A DNA stretch of 64,000 nucleotides from an uncultured Methylococcaceae bacterium (GCA_903928685.1 CAIYRS010000105.1:1-64000), one strand, 5' to 3'. Shown: positions 10,216 to 21,074, counted from the stretch's first letter. Notes: a model not told the origin generated them from the letters alone. Made by a program: numbers and translations.

Positions 10216-11793
10216 ATGAAACAGACTTTATTGCAATTATGGCAAGGCCAATGGCCTGAAATTAGGGCTGCTAAGCCTTTGGCGATGGGTGAAGGGGTGA
10301 TTGATGATGGCGTATTTAGCACCATTGAAGTCGATAAAATCTTTGATGCCGTTAATTATGCAGAAACAGTTATTGGTCAAGCGGTGCTATATCGGTCTTT
10401 AGCTCAGCCTTTGGCAGTGTTGGATAGTATCCAAGCCAAACAAGATGCGGTTTTAGAATTACTGGCTAAGCCGGAGTTGAAGGCCGCGATTGATGGCCTT
10501 GTCGCCCATGCCGCTAGCCAAGAAAATGATTTTTACCGCTTGTTGTTCGGCAAGTTTTTAAGTGCTTTTGAACCCGTGCGCGAAGCCAACGAAATAGAAG
10601 GCTACGGTTATTTGCGATACAAGCGCGGTATCCGCTTTATGCTGGAATTGGTCGCCAACGTGCAAGCCATGCCGCAACCAGAGACACCGTATTTAAAAGG
10701 CTTGTTTGCCGCCATCAAAAACTTCGCTGATAGCCGCTCTTATTCCTTAATGAAAGGCCCGGTTTATATCACTGAAAACGGCCTGCAATGTAAAGAAGAG
10801 CGCCGCAATTCCTTGATGCCAGCCATCATCTTTAAACCCAGCATTCTCAAGCCGCTGTTGTTGGCCTTGGCTGTTGCTGGGTATGGCTTGGTCAAACATT
10901 TTGCTCCAGACCTTATCGCCGGAATCCCAAGTGTAGCGGTATTTTTTAGCCCCTTGTTGTTATTGTATTTTCCGATAGTTGGTAGTTTTGATAAGGAAAA
11001 CTGCATTAATCCGTTAAGATTGCTATTTAAGCAATCCGCTGCGGTCGGTGAAGCCTTGGATGCGTTGGGGCAATTGGATGAATTGCTGTCGATACTAAAA
11101 TGTGCGGAAAATTTTGGTCATGAAATGGTATTGCCGACCTTAGTCGATGCCGACCATCACCGCATTAATATTGTCGGCGCAAAAAATCCAATTTTGGCAA
11201 AAGAAAACCCCGATTATGTCGGTAACGAATTAGCCTTGGACGATGAAAAATTAGTGCTGGTAACTGGCCCTAACAGCGGCGGTAAAACCGCGTTCTGTAA
11301 AACCATCACCCAAGTGCAATTATTGGCGCAGATTGGCGCGTTTGTCCCCGCCAAAGCGGCGACCTTAACGGTTGCCGACCGCATTTTTTACCAAGTGCCA
11401 GAAATCAGCCAACTAAATGATGGCGAAGGCCGTTTTGGTACGGAATTAAAACGTACCAAAGATATTTTTCTGGCTTGTAGCCCGAAAAGCCTGGTGGTCT
11501 TGGATGAGTTGTCGGAAGGCACGACGTTTGAGGAAAAAATGGAATCCTCACAAAACGTACTCAACGGTTTTTACCGTAAAGGCAATAGCACCATTTTGAT
11601 TACCCATAACCATCAACTGGTGGATGTGTTTGTCAAACAAGGCATTGGCTTGGACAGGCAAGTAGAATTTGCTGATGATTTGCCCACCCACCGCATCATT
11701 CCTGGCATTTCCAGAATCAGCCATGCCGACCGCGTGGCGAAAAAAATCGGATTTTCTAAAGAAGACATCGACCACTATCTTAAGGACGGCTAA
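10216..11793 (+). CDS. Membrane-anchored MutS-family ATPase
   Basis: A 525-residue protein with the C-terminal MutS ATPase: Walker [10 protein letters not shown] near residue 352, the MutS signature region [10 protein letters not shown], Walker [12 protein letters not shown] near 428, and the H-loop [10 protein letters not shown]. It lacks the mismatch-recognition domain of true MutS and carries a hydrophobic hairpin at about 207-260, so it is probably membrane-bound and not a mismatch-repair protein. Such MutS-like proteins are widespread and poorly characterised. It overlaps purT by one base of the stop codon (TAATG), which indicates co-transcription. Confidence 0.85.
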   Translation: MKQTLLQLWQGQWPEIRAAKPLAMGEGVIDDGVFSTIEVDKIFDAVNYAETVIGQAVLYRSLAQPLAVLDSIQAKQDAVLELLAKPELKAAIDGLVAHAASQENDFYRLLFGKFLSAFEPVREANEIEGYGYLRYKRGIRFMLELVANVQAMPQPETPYLKGLFAAIKNFADSRSYSLMKGPVYITENGLQCKEERRNSLMPAIIFKPSILKPLLLALAVAGYGLVKHFAPDLIAGIPSVAVFFSPLLLLYFPIVGSFDKENCINPLRLLFKQSAAVGEALDALGQLDELLSILKCAENFGHEMVLPTLVDADHHRINIVGAKNPILAKENPDYVGNELALDDEKLVLVTGPNSGGKTAFCKTITQVQLLAQIGAFVPAKAATLTVADRIFYQVPEISQLNDGEGRFGTELKRTKDIFLACSPKSLVVLDELSEGTTFEEKMESSQNVLNGFYRKGNSTILITHNHQLVDVFVKQGIGLDRQVEFADDLPTHRIIPGISRISHADRVAKKIGFSKEDIDHYLKDG

Positions 11794-12992
11794 TGACTAT
11801 CGGCACACCACTGAGCCAGCACGCAACCAAAGCGTTATTGCTAGGCAGCGGCGAACTTGGTAAAGAACTGGCAATTGCTTTGCAACGCTATGGCGTAGAA
11901 GTGATTGCCGTAGACCGCTACGCTAATGCACCTGCCCATCAAGTCGCCCACCGTTGTTATGTTATTGATATGACGGACGGCGAGGCGTTAAAAAAGTTAA
12001 TCGCCTTGGAAGTGCCAACTTTCATCATTCCTGAATTGGAAGCCATTGCTACGGATGCTTTGGCGGAGATAGAAAGCCAAGGCATTTGTACCGTAGTGCC
12101 CAATGCCAAAGCCATCCAACTAACCATGAACCGCGAAGGCATTCGCGAGTTAGCCGCGCAAACCTTAGGCATACCCACATCGGCCTACGCGTTTTGCGAA
12201 TCCTTTGAGCAATTGCAAGCGGCGGTCGCTGGCGGCATTGGCTACCCGTGTTTTATTAAGCCGACCATGTCCTCCTCAGGTAAAGGCCAATCCAAAGTTG
12301 ACCATAGCGAAGAGTTATCTGCCGCGTGGGATTACGCTAAAGCCAGCGGACGGGTAGACACAGGCAAAGTGATTGTTGAAGCCGCTATCGATTTTGATTT
12401 TGAAATCACCTTGTTAACGGTACGCGCTTTAAATGCCAAAAACCAAGTACAAACCTATTTTTGTGAACCGATAGGCCATCGCCAAGAACACGGCGATTAC
12501 CGTGAGAGCTGGCAACCGCAAGCGATGACCGCCGCAGCCATCGCCGCATCACAAGCCATCGCCGAAAAAATCACCACTGCCATTGGCGGCTTGGGTTTGT
12601 TCGGTGTGGAATTGTTTATTAAAGGCGATCAAGTGTGGTTTAGTGAAGTCAGCCCACGTCCGCATGATACCGGCATGGTGACTATGGCAACGCAGAAACA
12701 GAACGAGTTTGAACTCCATGCCCGTGCTATCTTGGGATTGCCTGTGGATACCCGCATACAGGCGCAGGGTGCCAGTGCGGTGATATTAAGCCCTATCGAT
12801 GCCAGTGGCGTGGTTTATCATGGCTTAGCGCAAGCCTTGGCAGTGCCGGATAGTGAAGTCAGATTATTTGCCAAACCCGAAGCTTTTGTTGGTCGGCGTA
12901 TGGGTGTTGCCTTAGCAACTGCGGATAGCGTTGATGAGGCGAGGATAAAAGCGGCAATTGCCGCAAATTTAATCGCGATTAAACCCGAATGA
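11793..12992 (+). CDS. purT: Formate-dependent phosphoribosylglycinamide formyltransferase
   Basis: A 399-residue ATP-grasp enzyme using formate and ATP to formylate GAR in purine synthesis. Recognised from the N-terminal [19 protein letters not shown], the ATP-grasp lid [12 protein letters not shown], and [12 protein letters not shown] with metal and substrate residues. Using formate directly suits an organism with C1 metabolism (inference). Its start codon overlaps the stop of the MutS-like gene, and a transglycosylase gene follows after 10 bp. Confidence 0.96.
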   Translation: MTIGTPLSQHATKALLLGSGELGKELAIALQRYGVEVIAVDRYANAPAHQVAHRCYVIDMTDGEALKKLIALEVPTFIIPELEAIATDALAEIESQGICTVVPNAKAIQLTMNREGIRELAAQTLGIPTSAYAFCESFEQLQAAVAGGIGYPCFIKPTMSSSGKGQSKVDHSEELSAAWDYAKASGRVDTGKVIVEAAIDFDFEITLLTVRALNAKNQVQTYFCEPIGHRQEHGDYRESWQPQAMTAAAIAASQAIAEKITTAIGGLGLFGVELFIKGDQVWFSEVSPRPHDTGMVTMATQKQNEFELHARAILGLPVDTRIQAQGASAVILSPIDASGVVYHGLAQALAVPDSEVRLFAKPEAFVGRRMGVALATADSVDEARIKAAIAANLIAIKPE

Positions 12993-13002
12993 CAGGTGTA
13001 AT

Positions 13003-13644
13003 ATGCTGAAAATCCTGCTGATCTTAAGTGTTTCCCTGCTGAGCCAAGCAGGGTTTGCAGGCACTATTTACAAGTTTGTGGATAAAGACGGGCATATTTT
13101 TTACACCAATAAGCCGAAAAATAGTTACAAATACACCGATAACGATGGCAAAACCTATTTTGCCGATGAACCCCGCAATAGCATCTCCAAAAGCATTTTC
13201 AAATTCCGCACTTACACATCAAAAGATTTTACCCCCCGCACCCTGCGTTATTCCTCGCTCAATAAACAACGTTTTTCCGATTTAATCGAACAAACCGCCT
13301 ACAAATATCAGGTTGATCCTAAATTGCTACATGCGGTTATCCAAACCGAATCGGCTTACGATGCCGACGCTATTTCCTCAGCGGGCGCGGTGGGTTTAAT
13401 GCAGTTGATGCCGGAAACCGCCAAGCGTTTTGGTGTTACTGACCGTAACGATCCTGACCAAAATGTTGAAGGTGGCACGCGTTATCTTAAGCATTTATTG
13501 GGATTGTTTGGGCCAAACCTGCATCTGGCGGTTGCCGCCTATAATGCGGGCGAAAATGCCGTTATGAAGTACAACAACACCATCCCGCCGTACCCAGAAA
13601 CCCAAAACTATGTAAAACAAGTGCTGGCTTTGTATAAGCGCTGA
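13003..13644 (+). CDS. Secreted lytic transglycosylase with N-terminal DUF4124
   Basis: A 213-residue protein with a signal peptide (1-19), then two adjacent copies of a DUF4124-like segment (IYKFVDKDGHIFYTNKP and YKYTDNDGKTYFADEP) and an SLT catalytic domain. The catalytic Glu116 lies in IQTESAYD, followed by SSAGAVGLMQLMPETA and AAYNAGENAV. It should cleave peptidoglycan in the periplasm. The internal duplication of the DUF4124 strand is unusual but may simply be one full DUF4124 domain. Nothing follows directly but a repeat hairpin. Confidence 0.92.
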   Translation: MLKILLILSVSLLSQAGFAGTIYKFVDKDGHIFYTNKPKNSYKYTDNDGKTYFADEPRNSISKSIFKFRTYTSKDFTPRTLRYSSLNKQRFSDLIEQTAYKYQVDPKLLHAVIQTESAYDADAISSAGAVGLMQLMPETAKRFGVTDRNDPDQNVEGGTRYLKHLLGLFGPNLHLAVAAYNAGENAVMKYNNTIPPYPETQNYVKQVLALYKR

Positions 13645-13722
13645 TTAGGGAAGCGAGTTGCCCGCATGAAGTGCAACGGAATGCGGGGCATCTTGAAAAG
13701 CTGTTGGAAAGTTAGTTTTTAC

Positions 13723-13801
13723 GTAGGTTGGCTTGCATGCTTTCCGCAACCCAACATTTGTGTCAATCCCATTGAGTTGCAAACAGCGCAACCCAACCTA
13801 C
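13723..13801. repeat. GTAGGTTGG...CCAACCTAC hairpin family
   Basis: An inverted repeat with GTAGGTTGG and CCAACCTAC at its ends and inner GCAACCCAAC / GCGCAACCCAAC copies. Related copies lie at 16341-16375 (short), 51613-51693 and 53794-53892. It is located between the convergent transglycosylase and the sulfotransferase-like gene and may act as a terminator. Confidence 0.65.
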
Positions 13802-13841
13802 GCCTGATCGACAAGTCTCATGGCATCAGCCACAAAATCCC

Positions 13842-16199
13842 TTACTCGGAAGCCGCAGCGGCTTTCCTTTCCGCTTGGCGTTGTTTTCTGGTGATTAGCA
13901 TTAAAGCCGCTTTATATAAACGCAAATCGTACTGAATCAATGGCCTGATAAGATGTTGCAGCTTGGCAAACGCTTCTTCATCTACACTATAAGACGTCGC
14001 CAGTTGGTCAGCAAATAACGACCTGTCCCAATCCATCAACGCACATAAACGGTCATAAGAATCCGCTTGTTGTTCGTTTATGCCGATAAAAACAAACGAC
14101 TTGTTTAGATTTTCAATAGCGGCTTCAAAGGTTTCTTCGGTACATTCGCCAAAAGCGACATCTTTGCCGGAAATTAGCCGGGTGTAATAGTTATCCAAGG
14201 CTTTATGGCCTTTCGTTAGTACTTTATTCAGCGTTAAAACTTGTCCGCTAGCTTCTGCATTTTTAATAAACTGCACCGCGTGCAATTGCACCCGCGTTAA
14301 CGGATTACCCAACCAAATTAAATAATCACAGGCTTGCCCAAAAGTGTCTCTGCGGTCAAAACCAAACAGGCCGTAGATAATATTTTGCTTGAGGTATTTG
14401 TGGTCAAAATACGCTATATCTAACAAGGTTTTAGGAAAAGCCAGCGTCGGAAATACCTCAACGACATTACCGTGGTTTGCCATTTTTATAGGCAGGCGGA
14501 CATCCGGATGAATGCTAAAAGATGGTTCGATAAATAGCTTTATCCGAGGGTTGGGGGGTTTAGCCAGTACTTTCGGCAAGCGCAGTTCAATAAACTGCCA
14601 AAAATTGTTTTTGTCGATGGAATAACAAAAATGCTCTGATTTAGGCAGCGGCTTTTTTTTGCTTTTCAACAAACCCATGACCAGTTTTGATGCCAAATAA
14701 CCCGCAGATTGCAATGGTGAATCACTGTGGTATTTGTCCGTTACTTGCGCGGCGGGCAACAAAAATACCCGTCGATGCGGATGAATGGCAAGGTTTTGCG
14801 GCAAGGTGTTTTTCGCCAAGACTTTGCTGGTATGGCAAAAACCAGGCTTGCCTAATAGCTGCGATACATATAAAGAACCATCGGCATAATCGCTGATAAA
14901 AAAGTCGATATGATTGCCGATAAACACTTTATTGATGCTGGTCTCGCCAACCACAGAGACGGCTTTTATTGATGGATTAAGCAAAGCTATTAACTGTTCG
15001 GCAAGTTGCTGATCCGCTTGTAGCGATTTTGCTAAGGTTGCCGATGCGCTGATGGGCAAGGTGCTGCTGCCATCAATAATCACGCCCAAATTCGGATAAC
15101 GCTCCTGCAATTGCTTGAGGCAATAAGCATAGCCTTCTACTTGTTCCAGCCAATGCGGCTGTTGTCCCTGCAAGCTTATCCATACCAAGGGAAAGCAGCC
15201 ATTCAGGCTTGATAATTGTTGGCGGATGCCATCACTAGCCAGCAAATTGGCCTTGGAGAGCAAATAGCGGTTGGCATCAAGATAATGGCGGTACTGATGG
15301 CGAAGTGTTGGTGGATTGCCAATATGGATAAACCATTTTGAGTTTGCCAAGGTGTCTTCATAACCTGATTCCGGATCGCTAAGCACACAGTTGCGTGCTC
15401 GAAACATGGTTTTAAGATCAATAAAATCCTGACCTTTACGGGAAATCAGTGCTGGAATTTTGGTAAAGATCGCTTGGTTTCTCTGTAACTCAATCAACAC
15501 CGGCCAAGCATCATAAAAAAAACTTGCCCGGGAATGGTTGCTGGCAATGATGCCGCCGAAACGTTTATTGGCTTGCGCGTAGCTGACAAATTGCCGCAAA
15601 TGGCTGAGCAATTTGAGCTGCAATTGTGACACATCAGCTTGGCTAGCTTGGTTTAGTATCAACAACACATTGTCTAGTGGGAAATAAATGCCATCAGCGG
15701 AACAGTTGCTTTGCAGTAAGAAAAAGCAATTGTCGGCATCGGTAAAGCGCAGATAGTTGACGCCTTCTTCGGTAATGTAGCTGCCTTGGCAGAAAGCCGA
15801 ATTGTCGGAAAAAGGGCTTGATAGGCGCAAACTGCCATTATTGACTGCCTGTGCCACTAGCGAAAATGCAAAATGGTTTTGTTGGCAATCCGCCAATAAA
15901 CCCGCAAGTTCTGTGTGCGCTAAAACTTCTGGATTGAGGCCTTCTTTGCTGTTGATAACTCGCGGCGGCTTTAGAAAGGCGCTGATCGATTGTTTTTCGG
16001 CTGCCAATAAGGCCGCGATTTTTTCATAATGGTCTTCAGTAATCTGTTCAAACTGATTGCTGAAAAAATAATACAGGGCTTGTGCGGTCGCAAGATGAAG
16101 CGGTGATGTGGTCTTGGCGGAAAAGTTGGCGGTTTTAAATGCTAGGCTTTTGTCTTGTTCGGATTCATGGACAGAGGTATTGATTGGGCTAGCTGACAT
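13842..16199 (-). CDS. Large protein with sulfotransferase-like C-terminal domain
   Basis: A 785-residue cytosolic protein with no signal peptide. I do not recognise the first 540 residues as a named family; parts (210-300 and 330-500) are laid out like a glycosyltransferase or capsule-type enzyme (inference only). Residues about 550-775 follow the pattern of the sulfotransferase family: YLIWLGNPLTRVQLHAVQFI in place of the LRdPveR 3'-phosphate motif, LDNYYTRLISG, then NLNKSFVFIGINEQ matching the ...FvGlqErFdeS region. The N-terminal PAPS P-loop is not convincing, so catalysis is uncertain. It is monocistronic, divergently placed from lspA, with repeats on both sides. Confidence 0.6.
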   Translation of the reverse strand: MSASPINTSVHESEQDKSLAFKTANFSAKTTSPLHLATAQALYYFFSNQFEQITEDHYEKIAALLAAEKQSISAFLKPPRVINSKEGLNPEVLAHTELAGLLADCQQNHFAFSLVAQAVNNGSLRLSSPFSDNSAFCQGSYITEEGVNYLRFTDADNCFFLLQSNCSADGIYFPLDNVLLILNQASQADVSQLQLKLLSHLRQFVSYAQANKRFGGIIASNHSRASFFYDAWPVLIELQRNQAIFTKIPALISRKGQDFIDLKTMFRARNCVLSDPESGYEDTLANSKWFIHIGNPPTLRHQYRHYLDANRYLLSKANLLASDGIRQQLSSLNGCFPLVWISLQGQQPHWLEQVEGYAYCLKQLQERYPNLGVIIDGSSTLPISASATLAKSLQADQQLAEQLIALLNPSIKAVSVVGETSINKVFIGNHIDFFISDYADGSLYVSQLLGKPGFCHTSKVLAKNTLPQNLAIHPHRRVFLLPAAQVTDKYHSDSPLQSAGYLASKLVMGLLKSKKKPLPKSEHFCYSIDKNNFWQFIELRLPKVLAKPPNPRIKLFIEPSFSIHPDVRLPIKMANHGNVVEVFPTLAFPKTLLDIAYFDHKYLKQNIIYGLFGFDRRDTFGQACDYLIWLGNPLTRVQLHAVQFIKNAEASGQVLTLNKVLTKGHKALDNYYTRLISGKDVAFGECTEETFEAAIENLNKSFVFIGINEQQADSYDRLCALMDWDRSLFADQLATSYSVDEEAFAKLQHLIRPLIQYDLRLYKAALMLITRKQRQAERKAAAASE

Positions 16200-16374
16200 A
16201 ATTACATTATCCGGTTAGTTTTAATGTTCATTCCATCGTCTTTTCGGTCGAGAAGATAAGGTGTTTGCTAAGGCCATAAATGCTAGGTAGTTAGGGCATC
16301 AAAGCCTATTTGGTACGCCAATAAAAAACACGGCTAGTTCCGTAGGTTGGTTTCACTGGTCATCGTAACCAACC

Positions 16375-16408
16375 AGACCTTTCAGGTTTTAAAAAACCTG
16401 AAAGGTCT
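16375..16408. repeat. AGACCTTTCAGG hairpin family, copy 1
   Basis: A nearly perfect 34-bp palindrome (AGACCTTTCAGGTTTT / AAAACCTGAAAGGTCT). Two other copies are at 37393-37425 and 45486-45518. Confidence 0.75.
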
Positions 16409-16429
16409 TAATCCACAAATTTCTTAAGA

Positions 16430-16586
16430 AATCGCTGAACAAAGCCTTCGACAAGCTCTCGGCAACTGCTCCATGCGTTGCTCTACCTCCTGCATCCATG
16501 CAGTCGAGGCCGAACGGTAACTAATTGATTCCGTTCGTGCTGAGCTTGTCGAAGCATGAATGGAATTAATTAGTTCGGCGCTTCCT
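16430..16586. repeat. 157-bp dispersed repeat, copy A
   Basis: Nearly identical to 58301-58457, with about nine mismatches counted by eye. Each copy contains internal inverted segments (CTTCGACAAGCTC and GAGCTTGTCGAAG; GAACGG / CCGTTC). It carries no coding potential. A 33-bp fragment of its right part recurs near 5328-5360. Confidence 0.85.
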
Positions 16587-16589
16587 CAA

Positions 16590-17078
16590 CTAATGACTGG
16601 CATCCGTTTTGCGGAGACTTTGCGGCAACCAGCCAAAGCTATCTAAAAACATCAAAAATGCGCCAATACTTATGGCAGCATCGGCGACATTAAACACCGC
16701 AAAATGCGACGACCCGTAGTAAAAATCAAAAAAATCGATGACGTAACCGTACAGCAGGCGGTCAATTAAATTACCGATGGCGCCGCTTAAAATCAACGAT
16801 AACGCCGCCGCCATGACTTTTTCATGTTTTTCCAGCTTGAGCAACCAAACAGCAAGAACCGTGCTCATCACCATCGCCAAGCCAGCAAAAAACCAGCGTT
16901 GCCAGCCGCCTTCGGCACTTAAAAAACTAAATGCCGCGCCCGTGTTATGCACATAAGTGATGTTAAATGACGGCAACACCGGAATCGATTGGTATAGCTG
17001 CATACTGCCAGCAACGGACAGTTTGCTGGCTTGATCCAATACCAAGGCCAGCAAAGTCAGCCATAGCCACTTAAGCAT
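16590..17078 (-). CDS. lspA: Lipoprotein signal peptidase (signal peptidase II)
   Basis: A 162-residue inner-membrane aspartic protease removing signal peptides from prolipoproteins. Four membrane helices are evident. The conserved NTGAAFS box (45-51), GNLIDR (102-107) and the catalytic pair Asp115 (VIDFF) and Asp133 (NVADAAIS) are all present with the usual 18-residue spacing. It overlaps the end of ileS by 8 bp, the standard ileS-lspA arrangement. Confidence 0.96.
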   Translation of the reverse strand: MLKWLWLTLLALVLDQASKLSVAGSMQLYQSIPVLPSFNITYVHNTGAAFSFLSAEGGWQRWFFAGLAMVMSTVLAVWLLKLEKHEKVMAAALSLILSGAIGNLIDRLLYGYVIDFFDFYYGSSHFAVFNVADAAISIGAFLMFLDSFGWLPQSLRKTDASH

Positions 17079-19902
17079 AATGGCGCACCTCGCCAGAACC
17101 CGCGACGTTGGCTACGCAACGTTCGCACAGTTCAGGATGCTCGGCATGAAGGCCAATATCGGTGCGTTGATGCCAACAGCGCACACATTTGGTTTTTTCA
17201 GAGGCGATGACTTTCAGTTTTATGCCTGTAACTTCAGTAGCCACCGCATCGTCCGGCGCATCCGCTTCCGCTTGTATAGAAGCTGCTGAAGTGATAAAGA
17301 CAAAGTGTAGTTCATCTTCGATGTGCTGGAGTTCGGCAAGATAATTATCGCTGCAAAACAGTTGTACTTCGGCAGTTAATGACGCGCCGATTTCGCCTTT
17401 AGCGCGGCTTTTTTCCAATTCTTTGCTGACCGCATTCCGCACCGTCATGATGGTTTGCCAGAACTCGCGGTTTAAAGCGGTGTCGGCATCCAATTCCGCC
17501 AAGCCTTGATACCAAGTTTCCAAAAATACCGATTCGCCGCGTTCACCCGGAATAAATCGCCAGATTTCTTCCGCCGTATAGCTCAGTATCGGTGCCAACC
17601 AACGGGTTAAGGCTTCCAGTACATGATACATGGCGGTTTGCGCGGAACGGCGGGCGAGGCTGTCGGCTTGGGCGGTGTATTGGCGGTCTTTGACGATGTC
17701 CAAATAAAAGCCGCCCAAATCAATCACGCAGAAATGATGCACTTTTTGGAATATCGGCTGAAATTGGTAAGTGCTGTACGCGGTTTTGACTTCTTCCTGC
17801 AATTGGTAAGTGCGGTCAACAATCCATCTGTCCAGCGCCAATAAATCGGCAGTGGCGACCAAGTTTTGGGCTGGGTCAAAATCATCCAAGTTCGATAACA
17901 AGAAACGCGCGGTATTCCGCAAACGGCGGTAACCGTCGGAAGTGCGTTCTAAGATTTCATCGGACACGCGCATTTCACCACGGTAATCGGTGGCGGCAAT
18001 CCACAAACGTAATACGTCTGCGCCCAAGTTTTTCATCACCGATTGCGGCGGGATAACATTGCCCTTGGATTTGGACATTTTTTCGCCGTTTTTATCGACG
18101 GTAAAACCGTGGGTCAGCACCGCTCTATAAGGCGCGACTGCGTTCATCGCTACCGAAGCCAGCAACGATGATTGGAACCAGCCGCGATGTTGGTCGGAAC
18201 CTTCCAAATACAAATCCGCTGGGAAGTGGACTTCACTACGGCGTGCCAACACTGCGGCATGGGTAACGCCGGAGTCAAACCAAACATCTAAGGTATCGGT
18301 GATTTTGTCGTAATCGGCGGCTTCATCGCCCAGCAACTCGACGGGTTCCAGTTCAAACCACGCGTCTATGCCTTTTTCTTCAATGCGTAAGGCGACTTGT
18401 TCGATCAGCTCGGCAGTGCGCGGATGCAGCTCGCCGCTTTCTTTATGGACAAACAAAGCAATCGGCACACCCCAAGTACGTTGGCGGGAAATACACCAAT
18501 CAGGGCGGCCTTCAATCATGCTTTCGATACGCGCTTGTCCCCAGTCAGGAATCCACTCGACTTTTTTGACTTCCGCCAAGGCGGTTTCCCGCAGATGGTT
18601 TTTGTTCATGGCGATAAACCATTGCGGCGTGGCGCGGAAAATAATCGGCGTGTGGTGCCGCCAGCAATGCGGGTAGCTGTGCAATAAGGCGTGATGGTGC
18701 AGCAATTTGCCGTTTTGTTCTAAAACGTCAATGACTTTTGGGTTGGCGTTGAATACATGCTCGCCCGCGAAAAATTCGGTGCTAGGCAAAAATACGCCAT
18801 CGTTACCGACTGGATTATCCACCAGCAAACCGTATTTTTGTCCGACGATATAGTCATCCTGACCGTGACCTGGTGCGGTATGCACAGCGCCTGTTCCGGC
18901 ATCAACGGTGACGTGGTCGCCAAGGATAATCGGCACTTGGCGGTCATAAAACGGATGTTGCAGCAATTGGTGTTCTAAAGCCGCACCAGGGCAATAAGCG
19001 ATGACTTGGTATTGCTCGTAGCCATAACGCAACATGGCATCTTTTAGCAAGGCTTCGGCAATCAGTAAACGCTCTGGTTTGCCGTCTTTTTCGCATTGCA
19101 CCACCGAATATTCCAACTCGGCATTCAGTGCTACCGCTTGGTTGGCGGGCAGTGTCCACGGTGTCGTTGTCCAGATGACCACCGATAATGGCCCTTGGCC
19201 TTCGTGACCGTCAACATGCTGGCAACGCGCCATAAAATCGGCGTCATCAACCACGGTAAAGCGCACGTCGATGGCGGGCGAGTGTTTATCTTCGTACTCC
19301 ACTTCTGCTTCTGCCAAGGCTGAGCCGCAATCGGTACACCAATGCACGGGTTTTGCGCCTTTGTGGATATGTCCGTTTTGGCTAATTTTGCCCAGCGAGC
19401 GGACAATATCGGCTTCAAATTTGAAATCCATAGTCAGATACGGATTTTCCCAATCGCCCAACACGCCCAAGCGCACAAACGCTTCTTTTTGGATTTGCAC
19501 TTGCTTGCCTGCGTATTCGCGGCAGGCTTTGCGGAAAATGGCGGGCGAAACTTTCGCGCCTGCTTTGCCGACTTTCTTTTCCACTTGTAATTCAATGGGT
19601 AAGCCGTGGCAATCCCAGCCAGGAATGTACGGGGCATCAAAGCCGTCTAAGGTTTTGGCTTTAACGATAATATCTTTCAAGACTTTGTTGACGGCATGAC
19701 CGATATGGATTTCACCGTTGGCATACGGCGGGCCATCATGCAACACGAATAGCGGGCGGCCTTGGCAATGGGCGCGGATTTTCTGGTACAGCTTCGCTTC
19801 CTGCCATTTTTTTAAGGTTTCCGGCTCGCGTTGCGCCAGATTGCCTTTCATCGGGAATCCGGTATTAGGGAGGTTGAGGGTTTTTTTGTAATCCATGGTC
19901 AT
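17071..19902 (-). CDS. ileS: Isoleucyl-tRNA synthetase
   Basis: A 943-residue class I synthetase with the HIGH-type motif HIGHAVNK, the editing domain ([13 protein letters not shown]), KMSKSKGN near residue 606, and a C-terminal zinc site (CVRCWHQR...CERC). The length fits the bacterial type. In many gammaproteobacteria ribF lies directly upstream; here two toxin-antitoxin modules (19923-21053) intervene. The ATG at 19902 lies two codons before a second ATG (19896), and either could be the start. Confidence 0.97.
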   Translation of the reverse strand: MTMDYKKTLNLPNTGFPMKGNLAQREPETLKKWQEAKLYQKIRAHCQGRPLFVLHDGPPYANGEIHIGHAVNKVLKDIIVKAKTLDGFDAPYIPGWDCHGLPIELQVEKKVGKAGAKVSPAIFRKACREYAGKQVQIQKEAFVRLGVLGDWENPYLTMDFKFEADIVRSLGKISQNGHIHKGAKPVHWCTDCGSALAEAEVEYEDKHSPAIDVRFTVVDDADFMARCQHVDGHEGQGPLSVVIWTTTPWTLPANQAVALNAELEYSVVQCEKDGKPERLLIAEALLKDAMLRYGYEQYQVIAYCPGAALEHQLLQHPFYDRQVPIILGDHVTVDAGTGAVHTAPGHGQDDYIVGQKYGLLVDNPVGNDGVFLPSTEFFAGEHVFNANPKVIDVLEQNGKLLHHHALLHSYPHCWRHHTPIIFRATPQWFIAMNKNHLRETALAEVKKVEWIPDWGQARIESMIEGRPDWCISRQRTWGVPIALFVHKESGELHPRTAELIEQVALRIEEKGIDAWFELEPVELLGDEAADYDKITDTLDVWFDSGVTHAAVLARRSEVHFPADLYLEGSDQHRGWFQSSLLASVAMNAVAPYRAVLTHGFTVDKNGEKMSKSKGNVIPPQSVMKNLGADVLRLWIAATDYRGEMRVSDEILERTSDGYRRLRNTARFLLSNLDDFDPAQNLVATADLLALDRWIVDRTYQLQEEVKTAYSTYQFQPIFQKVHHFCVIDLGGFYLDIVKDRQYTAQADSLARRSAQTAMYHVLEALTRWLAPILSYTAEEIWRFIPGERGESVFLETWYQGLAELDADTALNREFWQTIMTVRNAVSKELEKSRAKGEIGASLTAEVQLFCSDNYLAELQHIEDELHFVFITSAASIQAEADAPDDAVATEVTGIKLKVIASEKTKCVRCWHQRTDIGLHAEHPELCERCVANVAGSGEVRHYA

Positions 19903-19922
19903 TTTATTGTTCTTTTTAAAAT

Positions 19923-20192
19923 TTAATAAACGTCATCGTGTGTGCCGATAGCAATTAGCAATACCTTGTTTTCAGAAATAAATTTAAAAATCAGGCGGTA
20001 TTGGTAGTTGATACTAAAAGCAGAATAGTCTTGGAGCTTGCCACTTAAGCTATGGGTTTTTAAGGACGGATGAAAAGGATGCTCTGAAAATAACAGTAAA
20101 CGCTCTTTAAACCGTCCGTCCAATTCGGGATGTTTTTTCTGCCATTTTTTTACGGCGCGGATAAAGCCTTCATCCCAAATTAATTCAATCAT
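19923..20192 (-). CDS. RelE/ParE-superfamily toxin (YafQ-like)
   Basis: An 89-residue protein with the compact RelE fold pattern: [42 protein letters not shown] and a C-terminal [10 protein letters not shown] typical of mRNA-interferase toxins. It overlaps the upstream antitoxin gene by 8 bp, the normal arrangement for type II modules. It was placed between ileS and its expected neighbour ribF. Expected action is ribosome-dependent mRNA cleavage (family knowledge). Confidence 0.85.
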   Translation of the reverse strand: MIELIWDEGFIRAVKKWQKKHPELDGRFKERLLLFSEHPFHPSLKTHSLSGKLQDYSAFSINYQYRLIFKFISENKVLLIAIGTHDDVY

Positions 20193-20403
20193 CGCTTAAG
20201 GCAGCAAATAAATCATTGGCGTTACCTGTCGCCACCAGCCCTGATTGGTAATTTAATTCGGCTTCCTTAACTCTTGCAACCAGTTGGTCGCGTTGCAGTT
20301 CATGCACACGGTGGCTGACAATGTCGGCAATATAGCCTTGTTCATCCAAAGGCAAATTGGCGATAGTGTTTAGTATGTCGTTAATTTGTCCAGAGTGATT
20401 CAT
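20185..20403 (-). CDS. Antitoxin for the RelE-like toxin
   Basis: A 72-residue protein starting MNHSGQINDILNTIANLPLDEQ, with a helical N-terminus and the LVARVKEAELNYQSG tail commonly seen in antitoxins partnered with RelE-type toxins. The gene precedes and overlaps the toxin. No ribbon-helix-helix motif is obvious, so the DNA-binding mode is unclear. Confidence 0.75.
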   Translation of the reverse strand: MNHSGQINDILNTIANLPLDEQGYIADIVSHRVHELQRDQLVARVKEAELNYQSGLVATGNANDLFAALSDD

Positions 20404-20430
20404 AAAAGCACCTTAAAAATTGGCTACTTG

Positions 20431-20838
20431 CTAATGGGCGAGCGAAAGCTTTAAAGCAGGGATAATTTTGGCAATGTGTTTAAAATCCATATCGTTGTGC
20501 AATAAGATTAACTGGTGCTCGATAGCGGTTTGGGCAATTAAACAATCAATTGTGCTGCGTATAGTTAAGCCGTTGCGGCGGCACATAAAATAAATATGCG
20601 CGGCATCGGCATAACTGGCAGCTGCATTTTTAGGGTAGTAAAAAGGCAAGCCCATGAAATAGTCTTTAAATTGATTGAAGCGTTGTTCTGATTCGGCGCC
20701 TTGCAACACTTCCTGAAAGATAACAGGGCTAATACCTACTGTTTGCCCGGCATTAAAAATATCCAGCAATTGCTTGGTGGCAGCCGTTGGTTTGCCGCGA
20801 ATAAAATCAATCCAGACAGAGGTATCAACCAAATACAT
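20431..20838 (-). CDS. vapC: VapC-type PIN-domain ribonuclease toxin
   Basis: A 135-residue PIN protein. The catalytic acidic residues are evident in MYLVDTSVWIDFIRG (Asp5), FQEVLQG, TIDCLIAQTA and LLHNDMDF. It should cleave tRNA or rRNA when free of antitoxin. The ATG at 20838 gives the standard start and lies two bases after the VapB stop codon; an upstream TTG would overlap the antitoxin. Confidence 0.9.
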   Translation of the reverse strand: MYLVDTSVWIDFIRGKPTAATKQLLDIFNAGQTVGISPVIFQEVLQGAESEQRFNQFKDYFMGLPFYYPKNAAASYADAAHIYFMCRRNGLTIRSTIDCLIAQTAIEHQLILLHNDMDFKHIAKIIPALKLSLAH

Positions 20839-20840
20839 GG

Positions 20841-21053
20841 CTAATTTTGGTCGCAACGCAGTTGTTTATAATCGTAATCGGCAAGAATACCGCCTGCACC
20901 AAACAAATCCAGCATATTGGCTGAGCATGGCGACGCGTGGTTGGCAATAAACTCACGCAGTGCTAGGTCAACAATTTTTTCACTGTCATCCGTTGCTGTA
21001 ATTTTAACGGCTTGGGCAAATAATTGGTTGTCTATATTAATTGTTGTTTGCAT
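20841..21053 (-). CDS. vapB: VapB-type antitoxin
   Basis: A 70-residue protein beginning MQTTINIDNQLFAQAVKITA, the beta strand and helix of a ribbon-helix-helix VapB that binds the promoter and the toxin. LRCDQN forms the C-terminus just before vapC. The pair is adjacent to ribF (22 bp downstream of its stop) and to the RelE module. Confidence 0.88.
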   Translation of the reverse strand: MQTTINIDNQLFAQAVKITATDDSEKIVDLALREFIANHASPCSANMLDLFGAGGILADYDYKQLRCDQN

Positions 21054-21074
21054 GGGCTTATTCCCCGAATAAAT

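Larger units (their letters stand above)
16200..16589. other. Repeat-filled intergenic region
   Basis: No gene. It contains a short GTAGGTTGG hairpin (16341-16375), the AGACCTTTCAGG hairpin (16375-16408) and the 157-bp dispersed repeat (16430-16586). The first 140 bp presumably carry the promoter of the large minus-strand gene; nothing specific is visible there. Confidence 0.6.

Noticed and set aside
10216..11793. Annotation as mismatch-repair protein MutS
   Set aside because: Only the ATPase is shared; the mismatch-binding domain is missing and a membrane hairpin is present.
13666..13935. 89-codon frame after the transglycosylase
   Set aside because: Runs through a hairpin repeat and into the 3' end of the convergent gene; no ribosome site.
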